A stretch of 64,000 nt of DNA from Dethiosulfovibrio russensis. GTDB lineage: Bacteria; Synergistota; Synergistia; Synergistales; Dethiosulfovibrionaceae. The notes beneath the pieces were generated by a model that was not told where the DNA came from, did not search any database, and saw only the letters and a program-made list of their open reading frames with translations. Below, one piece after another: positions 1 through 8,483 of this stretch. Numbering within the stretch: the stretch's first letter is position 1; each line of letters opens with the position of its first letter. The DNA lies in the NCBI RefSeq assembly GCF_021568855.1, contig NZ_JAKGUG010000001.1:1-64000 (forward strand), written 5' to 3'. Position numbers and translations under genes: made by a program.

Positions 1-109
1 GCTTTTGCGGAGGGGGTACACCCGGTCCCATGCCGAACCCGGCAGTTAAGCCCTCCAGCGCCGATGGTACTGCGATTCGCTTCGTGGGAGAGTAGGTCGC
101 TGCCAAGAG
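1..109 (+). rRNA. rrf: 5S ribosomal RNA, 3' part
   Basis: The first ~109 bases hold the conserved 5S core (CCCATGCCGAACCCGGCAG, then GCGCCGATGGTACTGC and GGGAGAGTAGGTCGCTGCC). The 5' strand of the terminal helix is missing, so the gene is cut by the window edge by roughly 10 bases. The 3' boundary is approximate. With the tRNA that follows it is the distal end of an rRNA operon. Confidence 0.93.
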
Positions 110-129
110 TCTTTTCTCTTTTTATGCAT

Positions 130-206
130 GGGCCGGTAGCTCAGGCGGCTAGAGCACTCGGCTGATAACCGAGAGGTCAGTGGTTCGAGTCCACTTCGGC
201 CCACCA
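130..206 (+). tRNA. tRNA-Ile (anticodon GAT)
   Basis: A 77-base cloverleaf with encoded CCA. The acceptor arm GGGCCGG pairs with TCGGCCC (one G-U), the D-arm holds AGCTCAGGCGGCTAGAGC, the anticodon stem CTCGG/CCGAG encloses loop CTGATAA with anticodon GAT, and the T-arm carries GGTTCGAGTCC. It lies 20 bases after the 5S gene and is probably cotranscribed with it. Confidence 0.97.
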
Positions 207-215
207 TGTGATATA

Positions 216-253
216 AAATCTCCACCTTCTTAAGAAGGTGGAGATTTTTTTCT
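216..253 (+). terminator. Rho-independent terminator of the 5S-tRNA unit
   Basis: The arms AAATCTCCACCTTCTT and AAGAAGGTGGAGATTT form a near-perfect hairpin followed by a T run. The A run on the left side lets it also work for the convergent gene ending at 268. Confidence 0.9.
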
Positions 254-267
254 ATGCTCCTATTTTT

Positions 268-1632
268 TTAGAAGAATATATGGGCGAAAATACACACTAT
301 AGGGAGAGTTATGATCGTTCTCTCTATGAATATGATAAACAGGTCCTTCAGATCCACCGGTATGTCGGATCCCAATATAACAGCTCCCGTCTCGGACATA
401 TATATAAGCTGAGTAACCGATACCGCTCCGATGATGAACTTGGTCATGGGAGATGTTATTGTTTGGGCCATCAAGGAGGGGACCACCATGTCGGCAAAAC
501 CTACCACAAGGGTATGACTGGCTGCTGCGGCCTCCGGAATATTGAGCGCGTTAAGGAGCGGCATGAAGGGCATTCCCAGCCATTGGAATAACGGGGTGGA
601 CTCAGAGATCACCAAAGCGAGGGTACCGAAAGCCATTATTATGGGTAGAACTCCCAGCCATAGGTCTAAGACCGTTTTTGCCCCGTTTTTCAGGAGGTTC
701 CCCACATTTCCGCTGTTGGATGCTTTCTCCATCGCCAGAGTGAGCCCCCACTGATTTCTGGACATCCCCTCGGGAATGACATCCCCCGTCTCTTTCTTTA
801 CTCCGTGGAGGTATTCGTCCTTTTTCAATGAAAGGGGAGGAATTCTGGGAACTATCAGGGCTGCCGCTATTCCTGATACGGTCACTGCCAGATAATATTG
901 TCCGAAGTAATCCAACATACCGATGTTCTCCAACACTACTAGACAGAACGTTATGGAGACGGCGGAAAAGGTCGTCCCGATCACCGCGGCTTCTTTTGCG
1001 GTGTAATACCCTTCAGTGTACTGTTTGTTCGTAAGGGCTACTCCGATGGTGCCGTCCCCTACCCATGAGGCTATGCAATCTATGGCGGAACGACCGGGAA
1101 GTCCGAATAAGGGTCTCATAAAAGCGGTCAGATATACCCCTATATATTCGAGAAGTCCGAAATCGGTCAGTAACGGCAGTATAAATCCGGCTATCAGGAA
1201 TATGGTAAAAAGGCCGCAGATGAGGTCGAATAGGATAAGCCCTCCGGTGTAGTCCGACCAGACTATCTCCGGGCCCAGGTTGAAGTAGACCATGTAGGCG
1301 ATGATCATCCCCAATATTCTGGCGGATGTCCAGAACCATGAAACGTCGAAGATTTTTTTCCAGTAGTCGTTTTTATCGATAGCCTTTGGTCTCGATAGTT
1401 TGAATAACACAGTAGTAATAGTGCTGATGGTTATAAAAATCAACACGAGCAAAGATACCGGTATCATTCCATTGATCATGGAATTTACTTTTTTAGATAG
1501 TATGGATACTAATACGGTCTGTCGTTCGTCAATTATCAACGGGGTCATTAATAAAAATATTCCCAAAAATGACGGAATTACAAACCTCGCGATCTCCGGT
1601 AACGAAGATTTTTTACTTCCTATACTACTCAT
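268..1632 (-). CDS. YjiH-family membrane protein with nucleoside-recognition (gate) domain
   Basis: A 454-residue integral membrane protein with about ten hydrophobic segments. The overall pattern and the region around residues 180-235 (RSAIDCIASWVGDG, then KEAAVIGTTFSAVSITFCLVV) match YjiH-type proteins with the gate domain also found in NupC, FeoB and SpmA/B. The substrate is unknown; the gate fold suggests transport of a small molecule. The ATG at 1632 is preceded on the minus strand by GGAGGTG at good spacing. The gene stands alone, converging on the tRNA terminator and divergent from the PTS enzyme I gene. Family call fairly sure, function unknown. Confidence 0.8.
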   Translation of the reverse strand: MSSIGSKKSSLPEIARFVIPSFLGIFLLMTPLIIDERQTVLVSILSKKVNSMINGMIPVSLLVLIFITISTITTVLFKLSRPKAIDKNDYWKKIFDVSWFWTSARILGMIIAYMVYFNLGPEIVWSDYTGGLILFDLICGLFTIFLIAGFILPLLTDFGLLEYIGVYLTAFMRPLFGLPGRSAIDCIASWVGDGTIGVALTNKQYTEGYYTAKEAAVIGTTFSAVSITFCLVVLENIGMLDYFGQYYLAVTVSGIAAALIVPRIPPLSLKKDEYLHGVKKETGDVIPEGMSRNQWGLTLAMEKASNSGNVGNLLKNGAKTVLDLWLGVLPIIMAFGTLALVISESTPLFQWLGMPFMPLLNALNIPEAAAASHTLVVGFADMVVPSLMAQTITSPMTKFIIGAVSVTQLIYMSETGAVILGSDIPVDLKDLFIIFIERTIITLPIVCIFAHIFF

Positions 1633-1785
1633 AATAGCACCTCCACGATAGATATTAACAACTCTTCCCCTTATGTAGTTTACTTCCGCCTACTTAATCA
1701 TAAACTAGTATAGGTGTGGAAGTTTGTCAAATGTCGATGTTTTGTCTATTGAAAGACATCTGTTCTCGATGCATGAGGTTTCCCC

Positions 1786-1816
1786 TTGAGACGGCGGAGA
1801 CTCTTAGTGGTATGAT
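1786..1816 (+). promoter_or_regulatory. Possible sigma-70 promoter of the enzyme I gene
   Basis: TTGAGA at 1786 and TATGAT at 1811 are separated by 19 bases, slightly long. Transcription would begin near 1822, just after the first in-frame ATG (1820). If so, translation must start further downstream. Confidence 0.35.
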
Positions 1817-1861
1817 GATATGAGTTTTTATAGTATATGGGGGCTTACAGGGGGGATTTAT

Positions 1862-3583
1862 ATTAAAGGTATAGGAGTATCTTCCGGTATAGCTATCGGC
1901 AGAGTGTTCGTCGATTGGAAGGAACAGGTAGAGATCGAAAAAGAGTACGTGGACGATGTCGAGGTGGAGCTGGATCGTCTTAACGCGGCCATAGAGGTTG
2001 CAGGTCAGGAGATCAAGGATCTCTATGACGATGTCTCCTCCCGCTTGGGTAGAGACGAGGTGGAGATGTTCGCCACTCACGGTATGATGATAGAGGATTC
2101 CGAGTTTATCGGACAGATAAAGGGTCGGATAATAACGGAAAACGTAAACGCCGAATGGGCCGTACGTTCTGTAGCCGATAAGTTCATTCAGGTCTTTGAG
2201 GATATGGATGACGACTATCTCAAGGCCAAAGCCGACGATGTAAAGGATGTAGCTACAAGGATGTGTCGTCTTTTACTTCACATAGAGGGTAGCGATCTGA
2301 GCAATTTGAGGGAGAAGTCCATCGTGGTAGCTAAGGCTTTCACCGCGTCCGAGATAGTTCAGATGAACAGGGATAAGGTCCTGGGAGTTGTCTCTCAGGA
2401 GGGAACTTTGACCTCTCATGCGGTCATCATGGCTCGAAGTTGGGGGGTACCGGCTGTTATAGACGTTTCCAATGTCTTGGACGTAGTGGAGACCGGGGAC
2501 ATGATAGTGGTCGACGGTAGCGAGGGAGTGGTAATACTCAATCCCGACGAGGATACCCTTCACATTTACAGCGAAAAACAGCGGGAGTTTGTCGATTTTT
2601 CGAAAAAGCTTTCCCAGATGGCCGGGAAGTCCACTGAAAGCGAGGACGGTTACCCCATTAAGTTGTACGCTAACGCGGATACGGGCAGGGATGTGCAGGG
2701 TGCTCTCAAAAACGGTGTTAGTGGAATAGGCCTTTTCAGGACAGAGAGGCTCTACATGGACAGGGATAGATTGCCGACCGAGGGGGAGCAGTTCGGTCTT
2801 TATAAAAAGGCCGTCCAGGAAATGGGAGGCAAGACTGTTATATTCAGGACCCTGGATATCGGCTGTGATAAGATTCCTGGATATTTGAACGTTCCGGATG
2901 AGGATAATCCTGCGTTAGGTTACAGAGCGATAAGATTATCCCTGGCCAGGGCAGATATCTTTAGAATCCAGCTTAAAGCGCTTCTCCGATCCAGCGCTTT
3001 TGGAAAGGCCAAGATAATGTTTCCCATGATCTCCGGTATTGAGGAGCTCAGATTGGCCAAGGGAGTTCTTGAGGATGTCAAAAACGATCTGAGAAAGGAC
3101 GGAGTTCCCTTCAATCCGGAAATAGAGGTTGGCGTTATGATAGAGGTGCCTGCCGCAGCGGTGGTATCGGACCTTATCGCCGAAGAAGTGGATTTCATGA
3201 GTATTGGTACCAACGATCTCATCCAATATACCTTAGCGGTGGATCGTACCAACCGTAACCTATCCCATCTCTTCAGCCCATTTCATCCTGCAGTTCTTCG
3301 TTTGGTCAAGATGACTATAGATAACTGCAGAAAAGCCGGGGTAAAGGTGAGTCTGTGCGGAGAGATGGCAAGCGATTCTCTTTTGATCCCCGTTCTTATG
3401 GGCATGGGGCTTGAGAGATTCAGCATGAACGTGGATTCCATTCTAAAGGCCCGATGGATAATTTCTCAGCTTGGCAAAAAAAACATGGAGGATACTCTGT
3501 CGGAAATATGGGGATTGACTACGGCTAAGGATGTGCGCCGTTTCTGCGAGGATCGATTCGGATCCCTCAAGAAGGCTTTCTGA
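1862..3583 (+). CDS. ptsI: Phosphoenolpyruvate-protein phosphotransferase (PTS enzyme I)
   Basis: Enzyme I moves phosphate from PEP to HPr, the entry step of the sugar phosphotransferase system. The N-terminus reads KGIGVSSGIAIG. The phospho-accepting His is in GTLTSHAVIMARSWGVPAV, followed by the PEP-binding half with GLFRTERLYM, IEVGVMIEVPAAAV, SIGTNDLIQY and the catalytic Cys in SLCGEMASD. The open frame reaches an ATG at 1820, but that ATG lacks a Shine-Dalgarno site. AGGGGGG (1849-1855) lies 6 bases before an ATT at 1862, with no ATG, GTG or TTG between. Counting from 1862 gives 573 residues with the active His at 186, close to position 189 in well-studied enzymes; counting from 1820 gives 587. 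No HPr or EII gene is adjacent. Function certain, start uncertain. Confidence 0.95.
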   Translation: MKGIGVSSGIAIGRVFVDWKEQVEIEKEYVDDVEVELDRLNAAIEVAGQEIKDLYDDVSSRLGRDEVEMFATHGMMIEDSEFIGQIKGRIITENVNAEWAVRSVADKFIQVFEDMDDDYLKAKADDVKDVATRMCRLLLHIEGSDLSNLREKSIVVAKAFTASEIVQMNRDKVLGVVSQEGTLTSHAVIMARSWGVPAVIDVSNVLDVVETGDMIVVDGSEGVVILNPDEDTLHIYSEKQREFVDFSKKLSQMAGKSTESEDGYPIKLYANADTGRDVQGALKNGVSGIGLFRTERLYMDRDRLPTEGEQFGLYKKAVQEMGGKTVIFRTLDIGCDKIPGYLNVPDEDNPALGYRAIRLSLARADIFRIQLKALLRSSAFGKAKIMFPMISGIEELRLAKGVLEDVKNDLRKDGVPFNPEIEVGVMIEVPAAAVVSDLIAEEVDFMSIGTNDLIQYTLAVDRTNRNLSHLFSPFHPAVLRLVKMTIDNCRKAGVKVSLCGEMASDSLLIPVLMGMGLERFSMNVDSILKARWIISQLGKKNMEDTLSEIWGLTTAKDVRRFCEDRFGSLKKAF

Positions 3584-3590
3584 CGGAGAA

Positions 3591-3638
3591 CTATAAAGGG
3601 GTAGGCCCTATCCTAGGATAGGGCCTACCCCTTTATAG
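3591..3638. terminator. Perfect 48-base palindrome between convergent genes
   Basis: Two 24-base arms meet without a loop (CTATAAAGGGGTAGGCCC at the left end). It sits 7 bases after the enzyme I stop and before the end of the minus-strand gene at 3683. A short T-rich edge (CCTTTATAG) makes a bidirectional terminator likely. Confidence 0.75.
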
Positions 3639-3682
3639 TCACCTATAAAAATCACGTCCAAGTTTCCTCCATCAGGCGGTTT

Positions 3683-4441
3683 TTACGGGGCTTCCGATGT
3701 GTCGAGGTGAGGCTTGGGCGGTACATACACGGGTTCTTTGTCTTTCGAGCTATCCTGAAGAGGTATTTCCACTATCTTCACTGTAGGGATGCCCGGCCCT
3801 TCCGGTTCTCCTGTCAGTTCTTTTACGGGAGGGATGGGAACTACCTTGACCGGGGTCCTGTCAGAGGTCCCCTGCGGAGGCAGTACGATTTTTCTCGCTC
3901 CCATTGCCGAGAATCCTGGAACGGTCTGTATCGTTTCTTTCTGTGTATTTATTAGATTGTCGTTGGGGCCAGGATCAGATGAGGTAGGGTGAGGTATTGG
4001 GGTTGGTCTCGCTTCGACGTGGTCTCTGTATATATCCCTGCCGGGGGCTATAACCGGAAGCGCCTGTCTATATGCTTTCCTCGATCTATCCCATAGAGGT
4101 ATGGCTTCGCCTTTTTCCCTGTTTTGGAGAACCCTGGATAGCTGAGGGAACTCGGGATCTATCTCCAGGACTTTAGTGAAGGCTCTTTGGGATTCCTGAA
4201 GTTTACCCATGCCTTGAAGGCCTTTGGCGAGCCAGTACCAGCCGTCGCTCGAATCTGGACGCTGTTCCAGGTAGGCCTGGAGGTAATCGACTCCTCTGTG
4301 GTAGAGTCCAGCCTCTATCATCTGTTGTCCTCCCCGCCAGGCCTGCTCCATTACTATGTCCGTTTTATCTGCTCCGTGTAAGGATGTAGTAGTTGCCGAG
4401 AGCAAGATTAAGATATAAAAAACTCGAGTTATTCCGTTCAA
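3683..4441 (-). CDS. Exported TPR-repeat protein
   Basis: A 252-residue protein with a cleavable signal peptide (hydrophobic YILILLSATTTSLHG, residues 8-23, then ADK). Residues ~30-105 form two tetratricopeptide-like repeats (AGLYHRGVDYLQAYLEQRPDS; WYWLAKGLQGMGKLQESQRA). The C-terminal half is rich in proline and low in complexity (IPHPTSSDPGPND and similar), suggesting an extended periplasmic linker. TPRs mediate protein contacts, so it may be part of an envelope complex with the gene just upstream at 4458-5516, only 16 bases away. No enzymatic motif is visible. Confidence 0.7.
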   Translation of the reverse strand: MNGITRVFYILILLSATTTSLHGADKTDIVMEQAWRGGQQMIEAGLYHRGVDYLQAYLEQRPDSSDGWYWLAKGLQGMGKLQESQRAFTKVLEIDPEFPQLSRVLQNREKGEAIPLWDRSRKAYRQALPVIAPGRDIYRDHVEARPTPIPHPTSSDPGPNDNLINTQKETIQTVPGFSAMGARKIVLPPQGTSDRTPVKVVPIPPVKELTGEPEGPGIPTVKIVEIPLQDSSKDKEPVYVPPKPHLDTSEAP

Positions 4442-4457
4442 CGTCAGATCCTCCTGT

Positions 4458-5516
4458 CTACTTGTGTTTTATGTATAGAGGCATGACTACCAGATCCTTT
4501 AACTTTATCGGTTCGTCCTTGTCCTCTTTCACTACCTCTACGATCGCTTCGTGGCTCTGTACCTTGAGAACCTTTACGGTTCCGCCTTCCGTCGGTAGGA
4601 TTACGACCGGCCTTTCCGGGTCTACCGTATCGTATCTATCGCTTCTCATCACCTTCAGGAGATCTCCCTCTCGGACTCCCTCTACCATCCCTAAGCTGAT
4701 GATATATCTTCTCCTTTTGGGAGGACGTTTTTTTAGTTCATCTTTCGTAGGCGATATTATCCGTCCTATCATCTTATAACCGGATATACCGTCGAATAAG
4801 ACATCTCTGCTTTTTCGGAGGGCTTTTTTGAATGCGTTCCAGTAGGGTGTTCCCCTAAAGGACTTCCAGAGAGGTTTTCTCATCGGTTGTTCGTCATCTT
4901 TAGGATCTGGAAAGAGTTGCCAGAAGTCCAGTCCTCTTGGGAACATCTTGTTCACCGGTAGGAGATCCAGAGGGCGGAGGAACAACAGTTTCCCGCTCTC
5001 CGGTTGATGGGTCAGATAGAAGATCCTACCATCCCCAGGAGAGAAGGTAAAACGTCTGTCCTCGCCTGCGATGGAGGATGCGTAGGAGAGTTGTCTGGTA
5101 ACTCCGTCGAATATCTCCATCCTGAGAGCGACGTAGGCCATCCTATCGGATCCCAGATGTTTTCTGTCGGTCATCTTTAGCCTGTAGAAATGGAGCCTTA
5201 TGCCGATGTCGGCATAAGGGGCACCACCTCTAAGCCAATAAGGTTCTTCCTCTTTTGTAAGAGTTATGATCCTGGCATATGGATATTCCATCAATAGGGC
5301 GACGAATTCCTCCGTGATTTTTTGATCGAAGACGTCGAGCGGGTAGTATTTGCTTTCCCATACCTCTATAGGGGTATCGTTTATCACTGGAAGCACGGCG
5401 ATCTCGATTCCCGGAGTATCCAGCACGTTCCCCCTGGCATCGGAAGGAGCTAGGGCGAGCGTCGAATAAGACAGGATGATGCAGAGAATCAGCTTTATGG
5501 AACGATGTAGGATCAT
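4458..5516 (-). CDS. Exported protein of unknown function, FlgT-like C-terminus
   Basis: A 352-residue protein with an N-terminal signal peptide (SIKLILCIILSYSTLALAPSDARG). The part after it (IEIAVLPVINDTPIEVW) reads like the opening strand of CsgG/FlgT-type periplasmic domains, which often start with AVLPFxN-like strands. The last ~80 residues (GMVEGVREGDLLKVMR, GGTVKVLKVQSHEAIVEV) resemble the C-terminal barrel domain of FlgT-like proteins, which have a similar 'G-x-GD-x-hydrophobic' turn. No catalytic residues are evident. It is the first gene of a probable pair with the TPR protein. The similarity is from reading motifs only, so the function remains open. Confidence 0.6.
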   Translation of the reverse strand: MILHRSIKLILCIILSYSTLALAPSDARGNVLDTPGIEIAVLPVINDTPIEVWESKYYPLDVFDQKITEEFVALLMEYPYARIITLTKEEEPYWLRGGAPYADIGIRLHFYRLKMTDRKHLGSDRMAYVALRMEIFDGVTRQLSYASSIAGEDRRFTFSPGDGRIFYLTHQPESGKLLFLRPLDLLPVNKMFPRGLDFWQLFPDPKDDEQPMRKPLWKSFRGTPYWNAFKKALRKSRDVLFDGISGYKMIGRIISPTKDELKKRPPKRRRYIISLGMVEGVREGDLLKVMRSDRYDTVDPERPVVILPTEGGTVKVLKVQSHEAIVEVVKEDKDEPIKLKDLVVMPLYIKHK

Positions 5517-5552
5517 GGTTTACTTCCTCTCTTCCTGGGTACGGACGTCTTC

Positions 5553-6323
5553 TTATTGTATCGTCAGATTCAGCTCTTCGTTTAAATCTCCGAAGAATTC
5601 GTCCAGATCTCCCTCTATTCTGAGATCGATCCTTTCGGGAGGGAGGTACGCTTCCGAAACCTCTCCTTTGTTTACCACGACGATTCTGCCTGTGCAACAG
5701 GAGGGTAGCAGAGCAGCGGGAACCACGGTCAAGGACGATCCCAACACGAAGAGCAGGTCTGCCTGAGAGATTATGGAGCGACTTTCCTCCAGATGTTTTA
5801 CGTTTTCTCCGAAGAAGACTATGTCCGGTTTTATCACTCCGCCGCATTTTTCGCAGTGAGGGATATCCTCCTCCATGGTCTTTTTCCAGGATGTCTCGTA
5901 GTCGTAGCTTTTTCCGCAGGAGAGACAGGTGCTTTTCCAGATTCCGCCGTGTATCTCCAAGACGTTTTTAGATCCGGCCTTATGATGGAGTGCATCGATA
6001 TTTTGGGTCACTATGCCTTTTAAGCTTCCTTCTCTTTCGAGAGCGGTGAGAAAACGATGGGTATAGCTGGGGGATACATCCTCCAGGGCCTTCAGAAATT
6101 CTCTGTGAAACTTGAAGAAAAAAGCTGGGTCTCTGGAGAAGAAATCAATGTCGAATATCCTTTCCGGATCGACATCGTATTTTCTTTTATATATGCCGTT
6201 AGGCCCTCTGAAGTCGGGGATGCCTGAACTGGTCGAGACTCCCGCGCCGCTCAATACGGCGATGGATTTGGCTTCCCTCACCATCGATGTGCATTTTAAT
6301 ATTGTTTCGTGGTTGTTTTTCAT
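5553..6323 (-). CDS. cobB: Sirtuin-type NAD-dependent protein deacylase
   Basis: A 256-residue Sir2 protein that removes acyl groups from lysines using NAD. The nucleotide-binding motif GAGVSTSSGIPDFRG is at ~25-39, TQNIDALHHKAG at ~108-119, the catalytic His in LEIHGG, and a Cys4 zinc site in CLSCG and CEKCGG. GSSLTVVPAA follows. Length is usual for bacterial class members. The name cobB is historical; nothing here ties it to the B12 genes. A minus-strand SD (AGGAGG) precedes the ATG. Confidence 0.95.
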   Translation of the reverse strand: MKNNHETILKCTSMVREAKSIAVLSGAGVSTSSGIPDFRGPNGIYKRKYDVDPERIFDIDFFSRDPAFFFKFHREFLKALEDVSPSYTHRFLTALEREGSLKGIVTQNIDALHHKAGSKNVLEIHGGIWKSTCLSCGKSYDYETSWKKTMEEDIPHCEKCGGVIKPDIVFFGENVKHLEESRSIISQADLLFVLGSSLTVVPAALLPSCCTGRIVVVNKGEVSEAYLPPERIDLRIEGDLDEFFGDLNEELNLTIQ

Positions 6324-6405
6324 TGGAATTCCTCCTTTTTGTTAATGCAACCGGTTACGCTAGATGATACAATCCCTGTGACGAAATCACTGAGGAGGTT
6401 TTACT

Positions 6406-7776
6406 ATGTCGAAGCTGATTTACGGAGTGGACGACAAACCGCGTTTTCCCATAATGGTTCTGGCCGGGGCTCAGCATGTTCTGACTCTTTTTGGTGCGAC
6501 GACCCTGGTTCCTCTTATCTTCGGTCCCGCCATGAACATGACTCCGACCCAGATAGGTTTTTTCATAAGCTGCGTGTATATGTCTATGGGGGTGGCTACC
6601 CTGATTCAGACCAGTACCATGGGGTCCCGCCTGCCCATAGTACAGGGGTCCAGTTTTAGCTTCATCCCCCCTATAATGACCATTATAGGGGTTTATGGAG
6701 CTCAGGGGGCGAACGTGTGTCTTCAGTATATTGGAGGAGCTTTGATACTCGGCGGTGTTCTCATGGCGTTGATCGGATACACAGGTTTGGTGGGAAAGGT
6801 TAGAAGGTTCATCACCCCTGTCACGGTGGGACCTACCATAATGGCCATAGGTTTTTCCCTCGCTCCTGTCGCCATAGGGGGTAATGCGGCGAATTATTGG
6901 CCGGTTTCTCTTTCTGTCGTCATCCTGATCTTCCTTTTCAGTCTAGGCATGAAAAATCGTTACATCAATATATTTTCGATTCTATCCAGCGTCGTCATAG
7001 TTTACCTTCTTTGTCTGGTCCTGAGTTCTTCCGGAATTTTTACTCCCGATCATCCTGCCTACATAGATCTTTCTAGCGTTATCGCTGCCAAGTGGTTCCA
7101 GTTTACCGGCATTGCACCTTGGGGCGTCCCTAAGTTCAGTCTGGTGGCCTTCGGAGCCATCGTTGCCGGGTTCTTCGCCGTCTTTATAGAGAGCATCGGC
7201 GACTATTACAACGTAAGCCACGCATGCGGTCTGAACGATCCCAGCGAGGAGACCATAAATAAAGGAATCGGAGCCGAAGGGCTGGGATGTGCTATCGGAG
7301 GCCTCTGCGGCGGCGTAGCTTGTACCTCTTATACGGAGAACATCGGCCTTATAGGACTGACCGGAGTCGGATCCAGGTGGGTCGTTAGAACCGGAGCTGT
7401 GCTTCTGATCGTCATGAGCTGCATCGGGAAGCTTGGCGCTCTGGTCGCGACCATACCTACACCTATAATAGGAGGGTGTTATATCGCTCTGTTCGGCATC
7501 ATAGGAGCCTTGGGTATACAGGCATTGTCCAGGGCTGACATGAACTCTCAGAGGAACGTTATGATAGTGGGATTTTCTTTTCTTATGGCGCTTGGTTTGC
7601 CAGGATGGGTAGAGGGACAGCAGGAGATGTTCTTCTCCATGGGAATCTTCGGACAGGTGCTGTGGGCTATAGGTAAGACCGCTATGGCGGTCGCGGGGAT
7701 ATGTGCAGGCGTTTTGGATAACGTCATTCCCGGAACCGACGAGGAGAGAGGAATAAGGAAAAAAGAGTCCCATTGA
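6406..7776 (+). CDS. NCS2-family nucleobase permease (uracil/xanthine type)
   Basis: A 456-residue membrane protein with 12-14 hydrophobic segments and the NCS2 signatures: QHVLTLFGATTLVPLI near residue 22, FAVFIESIGDYYNVSHACG near 260, and GGVACTSYTENIGLIGLTGV near 300, where the NxG motif of xanthine/urate permeases appears as ENIGLIGLTGVGSR. It imports a purine or pyrimidine base with H+ or Na+. The pattern favours the xanthine/urate branch over strict uracil carriers, but substrate cannot be fixed. AGGAGG sits 9 bases before the ATG. Monocistronic. Confidence 0.92.
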   Translation: MSKLIYGVDDKPRFPIMVLAGAQHVLTLFGATTLVPLIFGPAMNMTPTQIGFFISCVYMSMGVATLIQTSTMGSRLPIVQGSSFSFIPPIMTIIGVYGAQGANVCLQYIGGALILGGVLMALIGYTGLVGKVRRFITPVTVGPTIMAIGFSLAPVAIGGNAANYWPVSLSVVILIFLFSLGMKNRYINIFSILSSVVIVYLLCLVLSSSGIFTPDHPAYIDLSSVIAAKWFQFTGIAPWGVPKFSLVAFGAIVAGFFAVFIESIGDYYNVSHACGLNDPSEETINKGIGAEGLGCAIGGLCGGVACTSYTENIGLIGLTGVGSRWVVRTGAVLLIVMSCIGKLGALVATIPTPIIGGCYIALFGIIGALGIQALSRADMNSQRNVMIVGFSFLMALGLPGWVEGQQEMFFSMGIFGQVLWAIGKTAMAVAGICAGVLDNVIPGTDEERGIRKKESH

Positions 7777-7801
7777 CGAAACGTCTCGTCGATGATATGC
7801 T
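7773..7801 (+). promoter_or_regulatory. Promoter of the ferritin gene
   Basis: TTGACG at 7773 and TATGCT at 7796 with a 17-base spacer; overlaps the stop of the permease gene and lies 67 bases before the ferritin start. Confidence 0.6.
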
Positions 7802-7867
7802 ATCCCCAGCAAGTAAGTAGGAATTATTCCTGTTTTGTATGGATAGGACATCATTGGAGGGATTTAG

Positions 7868-8359
7868 GTGGCATTCACAGAGAAGATGCAAAAAGCTATG
7901 AACGATCAGATAAACGCGGAGATGTTTTCCGCATATCTCTATCAGTCTATGGCCGCTTGGCTGGAGTCGACAGATATGCCCGGTATGGCTCATTGGATGG
8001 AGGTTCAGGCTAAGGAAGAGATGGAACACGCCTTCAAGTTCTACCGCTATGTAATGGAGAGAGGCGGAAATGTTACGTTACAGGCCATAGAGGCCCCTCA
8101 GTCCGAGTGGGATTCTCCCGTCAGCGTTTTCAGCGATGCCTTGGACCATGAAAAGTACATATCCAAGCGCATAGACGATCTCATGGATATGGCCATATCG
8201 GAGAAGGATCACGCCAGCAGGATAATGCTCAACTGGTTCGTAGAGGAGCAGGTGGAGGAAGAGGATAACGCCTCTACGAACCTGGCCAAGATCCGTCATC
8301 TCGAGGGTTCCAAGAGAGGCATGTACATGTTGGACAAGGAGTTCGGTTCTAGAGGTTAG
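7868..8359 (+). CDS. Ferritin
   Basis: A 163-residue four-helix ferritin that oxidises and stores iron in a 24-mer shell. Ferroxidase ligands are visible: E in QINAEMFSAYLYQSMAAW (~17), E and H in KEEMEHAFKFYRYV (~50-53), E in NWFVEEQVEEE (~127-130) and the conserved Q in the same helix. It is the haem-free FtnA-like type, with no bacterioferritin haem Met. The start is GTG at 7868 with GGAGG 7 bases upstream. It has its own promoter and a terminator at 8397. Confidence 0.96.
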   Translation: MAFTEKMQKAMNDQINAEMFSAYLYQSMAAWLESTDMPGMAHWMEVQAKEEMEHAFKFYRYVMERGGNVTLQAIEAPQSEWDSPVSVFSDALDHEKYISKRIDDLMDMAISEKDHASRIMLNWFVEEQVEEEDNASTNLAKIRHLEGSKRGMYMLDKEFGSRG

Positions 8360-8396
8360 CATCACCGCTACAATGCTTGATTTCTGATCTGTATTG

Positions 8397-8426
8397 AAAG
8401 ACGGAGCTATGTCTCCGTCTTTTTCT
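8397..8426 (+). terminator. Terminator after ferritin
   Basis: AAAGACGGAG / CTCCGTCTTT hairpin with a 6-base loop followed by TTTTTCTCTTT. Confidence 0.9.
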
Positions 8427-8483
8427 CTTTATATCGAGGTCTAGATGGTATAGTTGTAAAAAACATAGAGGAGGTCTCGAATC

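Noticed and set aside
6982-7854. 290-codon minus-strand ORF opposite the NCS2 permease
   Set aside because: Shadow frame of a clear membrane transporter; no start signal or homology.
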